Shown one piece after another: positions 1-8,254 of a DNA stretch of 64,000 bases. Location: contig NZ_KN050692.1 of NCBI RefSeq assembly GCF_000745475.1, forward strand, positions 513,955 to 577,954, read 5' to 3'. This stretch comes from Allobosea sp. UNC402CLCol (GTDB taxonomy: Bacteria; Pseudomonadota; Alphaproteobacteria; Rhizobiales; Beijerinckiaceae). Position numbers and translations under genes: made by a program. The notes below the pieces were generated by a model. The model ran no database searches, was not told the DNA's origin, and saw nothing but the letters and a program-made list of their open reading frames with translations. The first letter of the stretch is position 1. The number at the start of each line of letters is the position of its first letter.

Positions 1-1
1 C

Positions 2-229
2 CCGTTCTTCGTGCTGGGCGAAGTGACGAATTCCGGCCAGTTCCCCTTCGTCAGCGGCATGACGGTGCAGACCGCCGTCGCCATCGCGGGCGGCTTCACC
101 CCGCGCGGGCAGCGCAATTCGGCGGAGGTCACCCGGCAGATCGAGGGCCAGCTCGTCACCGCGACGGTGCCGATCACCTACCCGGTCCAGCCCGGCGACA
201 CGATCGTCATCAAGGAACGCTGGTTCTGA
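2..229 (+). CDS. Polysaccharide export protein, C-terminal part (Wza/KpsD-like), cut by the window edge
   Basis: The reading frame is open from the window edge, so only about the last 75 residues are seen. They form an SLBB-type beta-grasp unit: a VLGEVTNSGQFPF strand, the 'TVQTAVAIAGGFTPRG' helix-turn, and the closing 'PGDTIVIKERWF'. This ending is typical of outer-membrane polysaccharide export auxiliary proteins, which form the channel for capsule or exopolysaccharide. The glycosyltransferase gene starts 20 nt downstream on the same strand, which fits a polysaccharide operon extending to the left. The signal peptide and Poly_export domain must lie outside the window. The family is fairly sure; the exact polymer cannot be told. 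Confidence 0.85.
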   Translation, partial: PFFVLGEVTNSGQFPFVSGMTVQTAVAIAGGFTPRGQRNSAEVTRQIEGQLVTATVPITYPVQPGDTIVIKERWF

Positions 230-249
230 CACCCCCGCCCGGCCCCGCC

Positions 250-1440
250 ATGAGCGCCGCCGAAGGTGCGCCGCTCAGAATCCTCCATGTCTTTCGCGCA
301 CCGCTCGGCGGGCTCTTCCGGCATGTGCTCGACGTGGCGCGCGGACAGGCCGAGCGCGGCCATGAGGTGGGCATCTTCTGCGACGCCACCACAGGAGGGG
401 CTCGCGCCGACGAGGTGTTCAGCGAGCTCGCTCAGACGCTGTCGCTCGGGATCACGCGCGTGCCGATGTCGCGCTATCCGAGCCGGACGGACGTCAAGGC
501 GCAACTGGCGGAGATGGCCCTGCGCCGGCGCCTCGACCCCGATATCGTGCACTGTCACGGCTCGAAGGGCGGGGTCTATGGCCGTGTCCCGGCGCTGCTC
601 TCGCCGGGCCGCCGCTATGCCACCGCCTATACGCCGCATGGCGGCAGCTTCAACTACAAGCCCGGCAGCACCGAGCATAAGGTCTACATGACGGTGGAGC
701 GCCTGCTCGAGCGCGCGACCGACATGTTCCTGTTCGAGAGCCGCTTCATCGCCGGACGCTTCGAGGCCCATGTCGGGCATCAGCCCAGGACGGAGCACCG
801 CATCGTGCTCAACGGCATCTCCGAAGCCGAGTTCGAGCCGATCAGCCACAGCGCGGCGAGTTTCGACCTGCTCTATCTGGGCGAGTTGCGCTCGGCCAAG
901 GGCGTCGACACGCTGATCGACGCGCTCGCATTGCTGCGCCGGCGTGACGGGCTCGTCCCGCGCATCCTCATCGTCGGCTCGGGGCCGGACGAGGCCGAGC
1001 TCAAGGGCATGACGGTTTCGCGCGGCATCGCCGATCAATGCGTCTTCGAGCCGCCAGGGCCGATCCGCAAGGCGCTGGCGCGGGCGCGGGCGATGGTCAT
1101 CCCGTCGCGCGCGGAATCGCTGCCCTATGTCATCCTCGAGGCGGCCGCGGCAGCGCAGCCGCTGATCTCGACCGATGTCGGCGGCATCAATGAAATCTAC
1201 GGGCCTCGCCACCGGCACCGCCTGATCAAGGCGAACGACCCCGCGATCCTCGCCGACGCCATAAGCGCCATGCTGGCGCGGTCGGAAAGCGAGCGCCTCG
1301 CCGAGGCGGCCGATCTCGCCGCCCATGTCCGCCAGCATTTCCAGCTGGATGACATGGTCGACGGCGTCATCGCCGCCTATCGCGATGCGCTTCGGGCACG
1401 CCGCGGTGGCGTCGCCACCTTGGCCGCCAGAGCCGGATGA
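250..1440 (+). CDS. Glycosyltransferase family 4 (GT-B fold)
   Basis: This 396-residue protein has the GT-B layout of family 4: an N-terminal half opening with a beta strand and a glycine-rich loop ('LRILHVFRAPLGGLFRH', from about residue 9), and a C-terminal nucleotide-sugar half with 'LYLGELRSAKGVDTLIDAL' and 'ILIVGSGPDE'. The EX7E motif is present in 'RAESLPYVILEAAA', as expected of retaining enzymes. It probably adds one sugar to a lipid-linked repeat unit on the cytoplasmic face. It follows the export protein and lies near WcaJ and ligase genes, so it is assigned to surface-polysaccharide synthesis. Donor and linkage are unknown. No clear Shine-Dalgarno precedes the ATG. Confidence 0.88.
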   Translation: MSAAEGAPLRILHVFRAPLGGLFRHVLDVARGQAERGHEVGIFCDATTGGARADEVFSELAQTLSLGITRVPMSRYPSRTDVKAQLAEMALRRRLDPDIVHCHGSKGGVYGRVPALLSPGRRYATAYTPHGGSFNYKPGSTEHKVYMTVERLLERATDMFLFESRFIAGRFEAHVGHQPRTEHRIVLNGISEAEFEPISHSAASFDLLYLGELRSAKGVDTLIDALALLRRRDGLVPRILIVGSGPDEAELKGMTVSRGIADQCVFEPPGPIRKALARARAMVIPSRAESLPYVILEAAAAAQPLISTDVGGINEIYGPRHRHRLIKANDPAILADAISAMLARSESERLAEAADLAAHVRQHFQLDDMVDGVIAAYRDALRARRGGVATLAARAG

Positions 1441-1476
1441 CATCAGATGGAATCGCTTCGCGGTTCCATCTGATGT
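1440..1476. repeat. Perfect 13-bp inverted repeat just after the glycosyltransferase stop
   Basis: The arms 1440-1452 (ACATCAGATGGAA) and 1464-1476 are exact reverse complements around an 11-nt loop. The first arm begins on the last base of the glycosyltransferase stop codon. No T-run follows on either strand, so it is not a classical terminator, though it could stabilise the 3' end of the mRNA. Confidence 0.7.
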
Positions 1477-1501
1477 CTGAATCCGTCTCTTGCCGAAGGG
1501 T

Positions 1502-1554
1502 TAGAGCATGATGTCGCCCGAAAACCGGCTCCCACTTTTCGGCATCATGCTCTA
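1502..1554. repeat. Palindromic intergenic repeat, family A copy 1
   Basis: The 12-bp outer arms (TAGAGCATGATG at 1502-1513 and its complement at 1543-1554) enclose an inner CCGAAAA/TTTTCGG stem and a central ACCGG. On the minus strand the leading TAG is the stop codon of the SMR gene that ends at 1552. Related copies with a conserved AACCGG core lie near 2714, 11151, 48275, 57919 and 58034. Confidence 0.75.
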
Positions 1555-1887
1555 GGTCAGTTTGAGAGCCACGACGCCGCCGACCACGAGCAGGATGCCG
1601 AGCCAGCCGGCCCGGTTGATCCGCTGGCCGAAGGCGAGCGCCCCGATGATCGCCGTCGCGACGAGGCCGGCCCCGCCCCAGACTGCATAGGCGACCGAGA
1701 GATCCATGCCCTTGATGGCCTGAGCAAGGGCGCCGAAGGCGCCCATGACGAGCAGCACTCCGCCAGCGCCCGGCAGGCGACGGGTCATCCCGTCCGAGAG
1801 CTTAAGCAGATAGGTGCCCGACAGCTCCAGGAGAACGGCGAAGAGAAGCCAGAGCAGGGGCATGAATTGAACGACGGAGACATTCAC
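1552..1887 (-). CDS. Small multidrug resistance (SMR) family protein, second partner of a pair
   Basis: A 111-residue, four-helix SMR protein. The membrane-embedded glutamate expected in helix 1 is present ('LLFAVLLELSGTYLLK', E21), and helix 3 carries 'VAYAVWGGAGLVATA', matching the SMR substrate/proton site. The GTG start overlaps the stop of the upstream SMR gene by 4 nt (GTGA, 1884-1887), so translation is coupled. Such overlapping pairs usually form heterodimers, as in MdtIJ, EbrAB or YvdRS, that export polyamines or cationic drugs. Substrate cannot be read from the sequence. The TAG stop lies inside a palindromic repeat. The pair sits between glycosyltransferase and WcaJ genes but on the opposite strand, so a link to polysaccharide export is unproven. 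Confidence 0.85.
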   Translation of the reverse strand: MNVSVVQFMPLLWLLFAVLLELSGTYLLKLSDGMTRRLPGAGGVLLVMGAFGALAQAIKGMDLSVAYAVWGGAGLVATAIIGALAFGQRINRAGWLGILLVVGGVVALKLT

Positions 1888-2255
1888 ACATGCCTCCCCT
1901 CGCTCGACAGACGCTTATCCTCTGCCTCGCCACCATGGCCGATGCCGGCTTCGATCAGGACGATGCCGACCAGGATCGCCGCCAGCGCGGCGAAGCGGCC
2001 AGCCGTCAGGTGCTCGCCGAAGAGGAGATGCCCCATCGCCGCGATGCCGACGATGCCGAGCCCCTCCCAGACCGCATAGGCGACGGCCATGGGAATGACG
2101 CGCAAGGCGATGCTGAGCAGCGCGAAGGACAACCCGATCAACAGCAGCGGCAGGACGCCGACGAGCCAGGGGGCGGAGACGACCGACTTCAGCGCGGCCG
2201 TCGCGACGATCTCGACGGCGATGGCCGCGAGCAGAATCAACCAATGAAAAGACAT
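1884..2255 (-). CDS. Small multidrug resistance (SMR) family protein, first partner of a pair
   Basis: A 123-residue SMR protein when started at the ATG at 2255. An in-frame start further upstream would add about 20 residues of non-membrane sequence without family features. Helix 1 holds the conserved glutamate ('LLAAIAVEIVATAALK', E15) and helix 3 holds 'MAVAYAVWEGLGIVGIA'. It has a longer charged C-terminus than its partner. Its stop overlaps the GTG of the next gene. Unlike the Gdx gene at 11.2-11.5 kb, its leader shows no pair of ACGR-loop hairpins, so it is more likely a polyamine or drug exporter than a guanidinium exporter. Confidence 0.85.
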   Translation of the reverse strand: MSFHWLILLAAIAVEIVATAALKSVVSAPWLVGVLPLLLIGLSFALLSIALRVIPMAVAYAVWEGLGIVGIAAMGHLLFGEHLTAGRFAALAAILVGIVLIEAGIGHGGEAEDKRLSSEGRHV

Positions 2256-2895
2256 GTTGCACACGGGCGAAGCCGCGCCACACGGCGCATTTGCGCCGCA
2301 AAGACAGCCAAGCAATCGTTAGAGATTTAAATCGAGAGTTCCGACGAAATTGAATTGCTGGAGCACCGCTCCGGCAAACTGCACCGCGGAAGGAGCAACG
2401 CCATAGGCGCCAGGCTCGTCACGCGAAATATGTGCTTCTCAGACACTCATCGCCGATAGATATGCCCGCACAAAGACCTTCTGTCAACCGATAAACACTT
2501 CCGATTAAATAAGACACACCAAATCGAACGAAAAAAGTATTGCGGTAAACTTCAGACAACCCCTTGAGGCGGCAGGGCTATTTCCGTTTCTTCACAGAGG
2601 CGGAAAACAGGCGGGGCGGCGTGCCCGCGCGGCCCACGAATCGCATGGGAAAACGTTGCAAATCCGCCGAAACAGCGAATAGTCCGGTTAAGCGTTCCGA
2701 GAGCAATTTCGGCTAGAGCAGGATGCGAAAAAATCGAAACCGGTTTTTCGCGAAGACCCGGCTCCAGCTCTCTGGCGGGGCCGGCTTCGGATTTCCGACG
2801 GGATCATGGGACGACCCCGCCTGAAATCATCCGGCTCTGGACCACAGCCCGGGTCGCGGCGCGAGACGCCGCGATCGGGACGAGGAATGGACGTC
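2256..2895. other. Long AT-richer intergenic region between the SMR pair and the WcaJ-like gene
   Basis: About 640 nt without a convincing gene, with visibly more A/T than its surroundings, especially 2320-2560. It holds a perfect 7-bp hairpin CGGCGCA/TGCGCCG near 2283-2298 just upstream of the SMR start, a GGAGC/GCTCC hairpin near 2360, and family A repeat copy 2. It is the likely promoter region for both divergent units. I could not place -35/-10 boxes with confidence. Confidence 0.5.
2714..2772. repeat. Palindromic intergenic repeat, family A copy 2
   Basis: Begins TAGAGCAGGATGCGAAAAAA, contains the core GAAACCGGTTTTTCGCG and ends CCAGCTCT. It is a degenerate copy of the element at 1502-1554 and most resembles the copy at 11151. 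Confidence 0.6.
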
Positions 2896-4449
2896 ATGGG
2901 GACTTTCGATGTCCGCGATATGATGAAGGCGGATGCGGCCGGATCGGCCGCTCCGGCATCCATGGGCAAAACCGAGGACGGGCAGACGCGCCGCTTCCAC
3001 CCACTCGCGGAGCGTATCGCGGCGCTGCCGGTCAAGCCCACGCTCTCGCCGGTGATGATCGAAGGGCTGGTGCGCCTGCTCGACGTGCTGGTCGTGCTCG
3101 CGGCCGGCGGACTGATCTACTGGCTCTATGCGGCCGGCAAGGTGGACGACCCCCTCGCCTATCAGATCACGATCCCGGTGGTCGCCGTCGGTGCGCTCGC
3201 CACCTTCCAGGCCCTGCGGCTCTATCCGGTCGGCGCGCTGCGCCATTTCGCCGGCATGGTGGTGCGGCTCATCGGCGGCTGGACGATGCTGTTCCTGATC
3301 GCGCTGGCCGCATTCTTCTTCCTCAAGGTCGGCAGCCAGGTCTCGCGTGGCTGGCTGATCGGCTTCTACCTCGCCGGCGGCGGCGCGCTCATCGCCGAGC
3401 GTTTCGCCGTCACCGCGGCGGTTCGCCGGCTGACGCGCTCCGGGCGCCTCGAACGGCGCACGGCCATCGTCGGCGGCGGCGAGGCCGGGGCGGAGCTGAT
3501 CAAGGCTCTCGAGGCGCAGAAGGATACGGGGCTGCGCATCTGCGGCGTCTTCGACGACCGCAACGATGCGCGTTCGCCCGATCTCGTCGCCGGCTATCCG
3601 AAGCTCGGCACCATCGACGATCTCGTCGAGTTCGCGCGGCGCACCCGGCTCGACCTGGTGATCTTCACCCTGCCGATCTCGGCCGAGGCGCGGCTCCTGA
3701 CGATGCTGCGCAAGCTCTGGATCCTGCCGATCGACATCCGGCTCTCGGCCCATATGTCGAAGCTGCGCTTCCGGCCCCGCTCCTATTCCTATCTCGGCGC
3801 GGTGCCGGTGCTCGACGTATTCGACCGGCCGATCGCGGACTGGGACATCGTGGTCAAATGGCTGTTCGACAAGTTCGTCGGCACGCTGGCGCTGATCGCG
3901 CTCTCTCCGGTGATGCTGGCGACCGCCATCGCGATCAAGCTCGACTCGAAGGGACCGGTGTTCTTCCGCCAGAAGCGCTACGGCTTCAACAACGAGATCG
4001 TCGAGGTGCTGAAGTTCCGCTCGCTGCGTCACGAGATGACCGACCACGCGGCGGCAAAGCAGGTCACCAAGGACGATCCACGCGTCACGCGCGTCGGCCG
4101 CTTCATCCGCAAGACTTCGATCGACGAACTGCCGCAATTGATCAATGTGGTGTTCAAGGGCGATCTTTCGCTCGTCGGCCCCCGGCCGCACGCGATCCAT
4201 GCCAAGACGCTGAACCGCGCCTATGAGCAGGTGGTCGACGGCTATTTCGCCCGCCACAAGGTCAAGCCCGGCATCACCGGCTGGGCGCAGATCCATGGCT
4301 GGCGCGGCGAGACCGACACCGAGGACAAGATCCAGCGGCGCGTCGAGCACGATCTCTACTACATCGAGAACTGGTCGGTGCTGCTCGATCTCTACATCCT
4401 GGCGAAGACGCCGTTCTCGCTGCTCACCAAGAACGAGAACGCCTATTGA
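2896..4449 (+). CDS. Undecaprenyl-phosphate sugar phosphotransferase (WcaJ/ExoY type)
   Basis: A 517-residue membrane protein that probably starts repeat-unit synthesis by moving a sugar-1-phosphate (often glucose or galactose) to undecaprenyl phosphate. The N-terminal third has several membrane segments; a CoA-binding-like Rossmann region follows ('RTAIVGGGEAGAELIKAL'); the C-terminal 200 residues are the bacterial sugar transferase domain, with 'KLDSKGPVFFRQKRYGFNN', 'SIDELPQLINVV', 'DLSLVGPRPHA' and 'KPGITGWAQIHGWRG'. I chose the ATG at 2896 because GAGGA at 2883-2886 is correctly spaced from it; ATGs at 2887 and 2806 are too close to it or lack one. The stop overlaps the next gene by 4 nt. 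Confidence 0.9.
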   Translation: MGTFDVRDMMKADAAGSAAPASMGKTEDGQTRRFHPLAERIAALPVKPTLSPVMIEGLVRLLDVLVVLAAGGLIYWLYAAGKVDDPLAYQITIPVVAVGALATFQALRLYPVGALRHFAGMVVRLIGGWTMLFLIALAAFFFLKVGSQVSRGWLIGFYLAGGGALIAERFAVTAAVRRLTRSGRLERRTAIVGGGEAGAELIKALEAQKDTGLRICGVFDDRNDARSPDLVAGYPKLGTIDDLVEFARRTRLDLVIFTLPISAEARLLTMLRKLWILPIDIRLSAHMSKLRFRPRSYSYLGAVPVLDVFDRPIADWDIVVKWLFDKFVGTLALIALSPVMLATAIAIKLDSKGPVFFRQKRYGFNNEIVEVLKFRSLRHEMTDHAAAKQVTKDDPRVTRVGRFIRKTSIDELPQLINVVFKGDLSLVGPRPHAIHAKTLNRAYEQVVDGYFARHKVKPGITGWAQIHGWRGETDTEDKIQRRVEHDLYYIENWSVLLDLYILAKTPFSLLTKNENAY

Positions 4450-5705
4450 GCGCCACCGTGCAGCATTCGCAGGCTCAGGGCCGGCGCCCGGCGATCTCCT
4501 TCGCCGCGATCCAGCGCGGCGCGCTCTGGCTGCTGGCGGCTTCGGGCGGCCTCGTGCTGATCGAGCCCTCGCCCTATGAGCTGGTGTTCCTGCTCGTGCT
4601 CTTCGTGCTCGCGCTCACCGGCATCCGCTTCTCGCAGAAGCTGCTGCCGCTGGCCGTGCTGCTGCTGCTCTACAATATCGGCGGCGCCTTCTCGCTGATC
4701 CCCTGGATGGACGACCAGGCCTCGGTGCGCTTCACGGCCGTCTCGGCCTATCTGATGATCACCGCGATCGTGCTCGCCGCCGCGATGGCGCAGGACACGC
4801 TGCCGCGGCTCGAGGCGCTGCGGAAGGGCTATCTGCTCGCCGCCTGGTGCGCGGGGCTGGCAGCGATTCTCGGCTATTTCGACATCGCAGGGCTGGGTGA
4901 AGTCTTCGCCCTCTACGGGCGTGCCTCCGGCACCTTCAAGGACCCGAACGTGCTCGGGCCGTTCCTCACCCCGGCGATCGTCTACGTGCTCCAGCGCGTC
5001 CTGACCGGACAAACCGGCATCCTGCGCGGGCTCTTCGCACTCAGCGTGCCGCTGGCCGGGCTGTTCCTGACCTTCTCGCGCGGCGCCTGGGGCGTGCTCG
5101 TCGCCTCCGCGCTGATGATGACCGCGCTGAACTTCCTGATCGCGCCCGACGGCAAGGCCCGCGGCCGTATCGTCGCGATGTCGCTGGCGGCGCTTGTCGC
5201 CATGATCCTGGCGCTTCTGGTCGCGCTGTCCTTCGAGAATATCCGCGCCGTCTTCGAGGTCCGCGCGAGCCTCGACCAGGATTACGACCAGGGCGTCACC
5301 GGCCGCTTCGGCAACCAGATCCGCTCGATCCCGATGCTGCTCGAGGCCCCGAACGGCTTCGGGCCGCTGCGCTTCCGCTGGCTGTTCAACCAGAACGACC
5401 CGCACAACGTCTACATCAACGCCTTCGCCTCCTATGGCTGGCTCGGCGGCATCGCCTGGCTCGCACTGATGGCGGCGACGATCTATGTCGGCTGGCGGCT
5501 CGTCTTCCGGCGCGCGGCCTGGCAGAACCATGCGATCGTGCTGTGGTCGGTGCTGTTCGTGCTCATCCTGCAAGGGCTGCAGATCGACACCGACCACTGG
5601 CGGCATCTCTATCTCATGCTCGGGCTGGTCTGGGGCCTCAGCGCCCTGCCCGATCCGAACGCCGCGGGAGCGCCTCAGCCGCGCTCCTTGCGGACCACGA
5701 CATAG
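4446..5705 (+). CDS. O-antigen ligase / polymerase family membrane protein (Wzy_C)
   Basis: A 419-residue protein with about ten hydrophobic helices and the periplasmic loop typical of the WaaL/Wzy family, containing 'ASGTFKDPNVLGPFL', 'FLTFSRGAWGVLVA' and 'NDPHNVYINAFASYGWLGG'. Such proteins either polymerise repeat units or ligate them to a lipid carrier; which applies here cannot be decided. It starts with TTG overlapping the stop of the sugar transferase (TTGA, 4446-4449), so the two are translationally coupled; a GTG at 4458 is the alternative. Its 3' end overlaps the convergent methyltransferase gene by 31 nt. Confidence 0.85.
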   Translation: MSATVQHSQAQGRRPAISFAAIQRGALWLLAASGGLVLIEPSPYELVFLLVLFVLALTGIRFSQKLLPLAVLLLLYNIGGAFSLIPWMDDQASVRFTAVSAYLMITAIVLAAAMAQDTLPRLEALRKGYLLAAWCAGLAAILGYFDIAGLGEVFALYGRASGTFKDPNVLGPFLTPAIVYVLQRVLTGQTGILRGLFALSVPLAGLFLTFSRGAWGVLVASALMMTALNFLIAPDGKARGRIVAMSLAALVAMILALLVALSFENIRAVFEVRASLDQDYDQGVTGRFGNQIRSIPMLLEAPNGFGPLRFRWLFNQNDPHNVYINAFASYGWLGGIAWLALMAATIYVGWRLVFRRAAWQNHAIVLWSVLFVLILQGLQIDTDHWRHLYLMLGLVWGLSALPDPNAAGAPQPRSLRTTT

Positions 5706-6499
5706 GCGTAGGTGGTCACGAGGCTCCAGCCGGTCTTCGCCGCCAGCGCGTTGAAGCCATGGTCGAGCTGCTTCAGCCCCGGCATCCGGTCGAAATAGCC
5801 ATGCCCCCAGAAGGGCTGGATATGGATGTCGCGGAAGCCGGCCCGATTCAGCATCGGCGTCAATATCCGCGGATTGCCGCGGCACCAGTCGTAGAGCGCC
5901 GGGAATTTCGGATCGCTGCCGCCGTCGCGGCGCGCCGGGAACAGCGCATGGACGATCGCGCGCGAGGCTTTCTCCGGCAGCACATGGTTCAGCGCGAAGA
6001 CCGGGGCCCACAGTGTCGGGAAGAAGGCAAGCGCCACGCCGCCGGGCGCCAGCAGCGCATGGACGTTGCGCCAGGCCTGCTCGACGCCGTCGATATGCTC
6101 GAAGACCATGCGCGAGATCATCATGTCGTAGCCGCCGGGCGCGACATCCGGCTCGGAGAGGTCGCCGGCAATGTCGAAACGGGCCGTCTTCAGGCCGGCG
6201 GGGGTCAATGCCAGTTCGCCGGCGTCGATGTCGTTGACGATCAGGTCGATCCCACGCTCGGTCGCCTGCCCGGCGGTGAACAGCGGATCGCGCCCGCCGC
6301 CGATCTCACAGACGCTGCGCAGCCCATAAGTGCGCGCGAGCGTGAGGATGGTTGATTCGTAGTTGTCCCAGGCCCAGGCGGAGTGCCAGTCCGGGCGGAT
6401 CTCCCCGAACAGCCGGGCAAGCGACCGGCCCGTCTGCTCATCGGCGGCAGAGGACGCGTTCACGGATGCACGCGGCGCGGCCGCAGGCGCGAGAGACAT
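5675..6499 (-). CDS. Class I SAM-dependent methyltransferase
   Basis: A 274-residue protein with the class I methyltransferase pattern: motif I 'VCEIGGGRDPLF', an acidic strand end 'LIVNDIDAGELAL', 'YDMMISRMVFEHIDG' (motif IV-like) and 'LLAPGGVALAFFPT'. The start at 6499 (MSLAPAAAP) has a weak GGAAAG upstream; upstream in-frame sequence is not family-like. It converges on the ligase gene with 31 nt overlap. Because it adjoins the polysaccharide genes it may methylate a sugar, as methyl caps often set O-chain length, but the substrate is not shown by the sequence. Confidence 0.8.
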   Translation of the reverse strand: MSLAPAAAPRASVNASSAADEQTGRSLARLFGEIRPDWHSAWAWDNYESTILTLARTYGLRSVCEIGGGRDPLFTAGQATERGIDLIVNDIDAGELALTPAGLKTARFDIAGDLSEPDVAPGGYDMMISRMVFEHIDGVEQAWRNVHALLAPGGVALAFFPTLWAPVFALNHVLPEKASRAIVHALFPARRDGGSDPKFPALYDWCRGNPRILTPMLNRAGFRDIHIQPFWGHGYFDRMPGLKQLDHGFNALAAKTGWSLVTTYAYVVVRKERG

Positions 6500-6679
6500 G
6501 GCTTTCCGAACTCCGACACCTGATCCATCTCCCCTGCGCACAGTGACGCCGGGTGGATCTCCTCGCAATCATCGTATCGGGCGAGGGTAAATGTTTCGCA
6601 GCCGCGATCGCTGCGACAGCCCTGAAGCCGCGGTGAGCCCTTCGGGGCAAGGCTCACATGGTGTCTTCAGGAATTTGAA

Positions 6680-6757
6680 TGGTCGGAGCGAGAGGATTCG
6701 AACCTCCGACCCCTTGTCCCCCAGACAAGTGCGCTAACCGGGCTGCGCTACGCTCCG
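6680..6757 (-). tRNA. tRNA-Pro (anticodon GGG)
   Basis: Read on the minus strand from 6757, it folds as a cloverleaf: acceptor CGGAGCG/CGCTCCG, D arm GCGC/GCGC with AGCCCGGTTA loop, anticodon stem CTTGT/ACAAG with loop CTGGGGG (anticodon GGG), T arm GGAGG-TTCGAAT-CCTCT. The discriminator A is followed by an encoded CCA. It decodes CCC. A partial copy of its 5' half lies at 11677-11724 beside merR. Confidence 0.97.
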
Positions 6758-6928
6758 ACGGACCGGCTTATAGTGGGGGGCCGAACCGGATGCAATCCGC
6801 TTTGGAGCCCTGATGACAACATCCACGTCGATGTTCGCACGGACCTCGCCACAATGCTGCCATAGTCGATGTTGCCCGCAGGCCGATTGCAACCTCTAGC
6901 TGCGCTCTCCACAGCTTAGAGACCTCCG

Positions 6929-7525
6929 ATGATTCGCCTCCTTTCGCTTGCACTGATCGTCCTGTCGCTCGGCGGCTGCATCAGCGTTTCCAATACAATT
7001 CCAGCGGACGAGATCGCATCCTTCGGGTTGAAGTCGGTGCAGGTGGGCTACGACCAGAGCGCCGCCATCTGGTGGGGTGACGCAGAACGCGCCTATGCGG
7101 CCTCCAAGGGATTGCCGGCAATCCAGTCGGACGAACTCGGCAAGACCGAGGAAGGCCGTGCCTATGTGCGGGAAGCTGCGGCACGGAAGATCGCAACCGC
7201 ATTGGAGAGGACGCTGAAGCCCGAGCTCTCCGGGTCGCGACCGGTCACGCTCCGGGTAACGATCAAAAACCTGATGATCAGCTCAGCCATTCAGCGGGTG
7301 CTGGTTGGCGGCGATCATCGCATTACGGCCCATGTCGATCTGATCGACGGCAAGAGCGGAAAGATCCTCCTTGCCGTGCCGGATCTCACGGTCAACGCGC
7401 TCGCCGGTCAGGGAATCGGTGGCGCGTTGCTCGACCAAGCCTTCATGCCTGATCCGATCGACCGCGTTTCCGGTAATTTCGCACAACGTTACGCCGACTG
7501 GCTCCTCCACAAGCAGCAATCCTAA
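6929..7525 (+). CDS. Putative lipoprotein of unknown function
   Basis: A 198-residue protein with a short lipoprotein signal peptide: 'MIRLLSLALIVLSLGGC', lipobox LGGC, lipidated Cys17. Without a Lol-avoidance aspartate at +2, an outer-membrane location is likely. The mature part has 'TLRVTIKNLMISSAIQRVL' and 'GGDHRITAHVDLIDGKSGK', which look like alternating beta strands, and an aromatic patch 'AAIWWGDAERAY'. I do not recognise a named family. It stands alone between tRNA-Pro and the convergent hydrolase gene. Confidence 0.75.
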   Translation: MIRLLSLALIVLSLGGCISVSNTIPADEIASFGLKSVQVGYDQSAAIWWGDAERAYAASKGLPAIQSDELGKTEEGRAYVREAAARKIATALERTLKPELSGSRPVTLRVTIKNLMISSAIQRVLVGGDHRITAHVDLIDGKSGKILLAVPDLTVNALAGQGIGGALLDQAFMPDPIDRVSGNFAQRYADWLLHKQQS

Positions 7526-7553
7526 AACTCGGGCGAGGAGCGCCGCCTCCAGA

Positions 7554-8177
7554 TCAAACCCGCGCCAGCCAGTCTTTCAGCAGCCCGATATCCGCCTGGG
7601 TGAGTCCATGGCTCGCCGGCAAGCTGCGATGCTCCACGGTGGCACCGTCGGCCGCGAGCGTCTGCGCCAGCGCCTCGGCGCCGGCGGCAGGGACGATCGG
7701 GTCGAGCAGACCCGAGAGCAGGAGCACGGGCTTGCCCGCCAGGTCGACACGCAGCGGCTGCCTGAACGGCGGCATGGCGCGCAGCAGCGCCGCGCCGGCC
7801 AACGCCTCCGGCCGCAGCAGCAGCAGGCTCGCCGCGATGTTGGCGCCGTTCGAGAAGCCAAGCGCGATCGGCGCCGGCAAGCCGTAACGGGAGCGGGCCT
7901 CCTCGATGAAGTCGGCGAGTTCATGGGTGCGGCGGATCAGATCCGCCTCATCGAACACGCCTTCCGCCAGGCGGCGGAAGAAGCGCGGCGCGGCGCCTTC
8001 CAGCACCTTGCCGCGCGGCGAGAGCAGGCTCGCCCCCGGCGCGACGGTGCGCCCCAGGGAAAGCAGGTCGCGCTCGTCGCCGCCGGTGCCGTGCAGCAGC
8101 AGGAGCGGCTTGCGGGCGGCGTCGCTGCCCGGCTCGAAGACATGGATGAAGCCGGTATCGGCTGCGGTCGCGGTCAT
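7554..8177 (-). CDS. Alpha/beta hydrolase, phospholipase/carboxylesterase type (MhqD-like)
   Basis: A 207-residue compact alpha/beta hydrolase. The nucleophile elbow is 'ALGFSNGANIA' (S109), with D159 in 'LSGLLDPIVP' and H190 in 'PASHGLTQ' completing the triad; 'LLLHGTGGDERDLL' forms the oxyanion region. Length and motifs match the small carboxylesterases that include Bacillus MhqD/YodD. It lies 77 nt downstream of the ring-cleaving dioxygenase on the same strand, a pairing seen in the Mhq regulon, so it may hydrolyse an opened ring product or a quinone adduct. A GGGAGAG precedes the ATG. The true substrate is unknown. Confidence 0.85.
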   Translation of the reverse strand: MTATAADTGFIHVFEPGSDAARKPLLLLHGTGGDERDLLSLGRTVAPGASLLSPRGKVLEGAAPRFFRRLAEGVFDEADLIRRTHELADFIEEARSRYGLPAPIALGFSNGANIAASLLLLRPEALAGAALLRAMPPFRQPLRVDLAGKPVLLLSGLLDPIVPAAGAEALAQTLAADGATVEHRSLPASHGLTQADIGLLKDWLARV

Positions 8178-8254
8178 GAGGTCTCTCCCTTCAGGAAGCG
8201 GAGGAGCCGCCTCGCCCCCGCGAACGGCGAGCGAGGCGGCGGTGTTGGTCGCCG

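Noticed and set aside
2256..2330. A guanidine riboswitch before the paired SMR genes
   Set aside because: The leader has a CGGCGCA hairpin but no ACGR loops or ykkC-like motifs, unlike the gdx leader.
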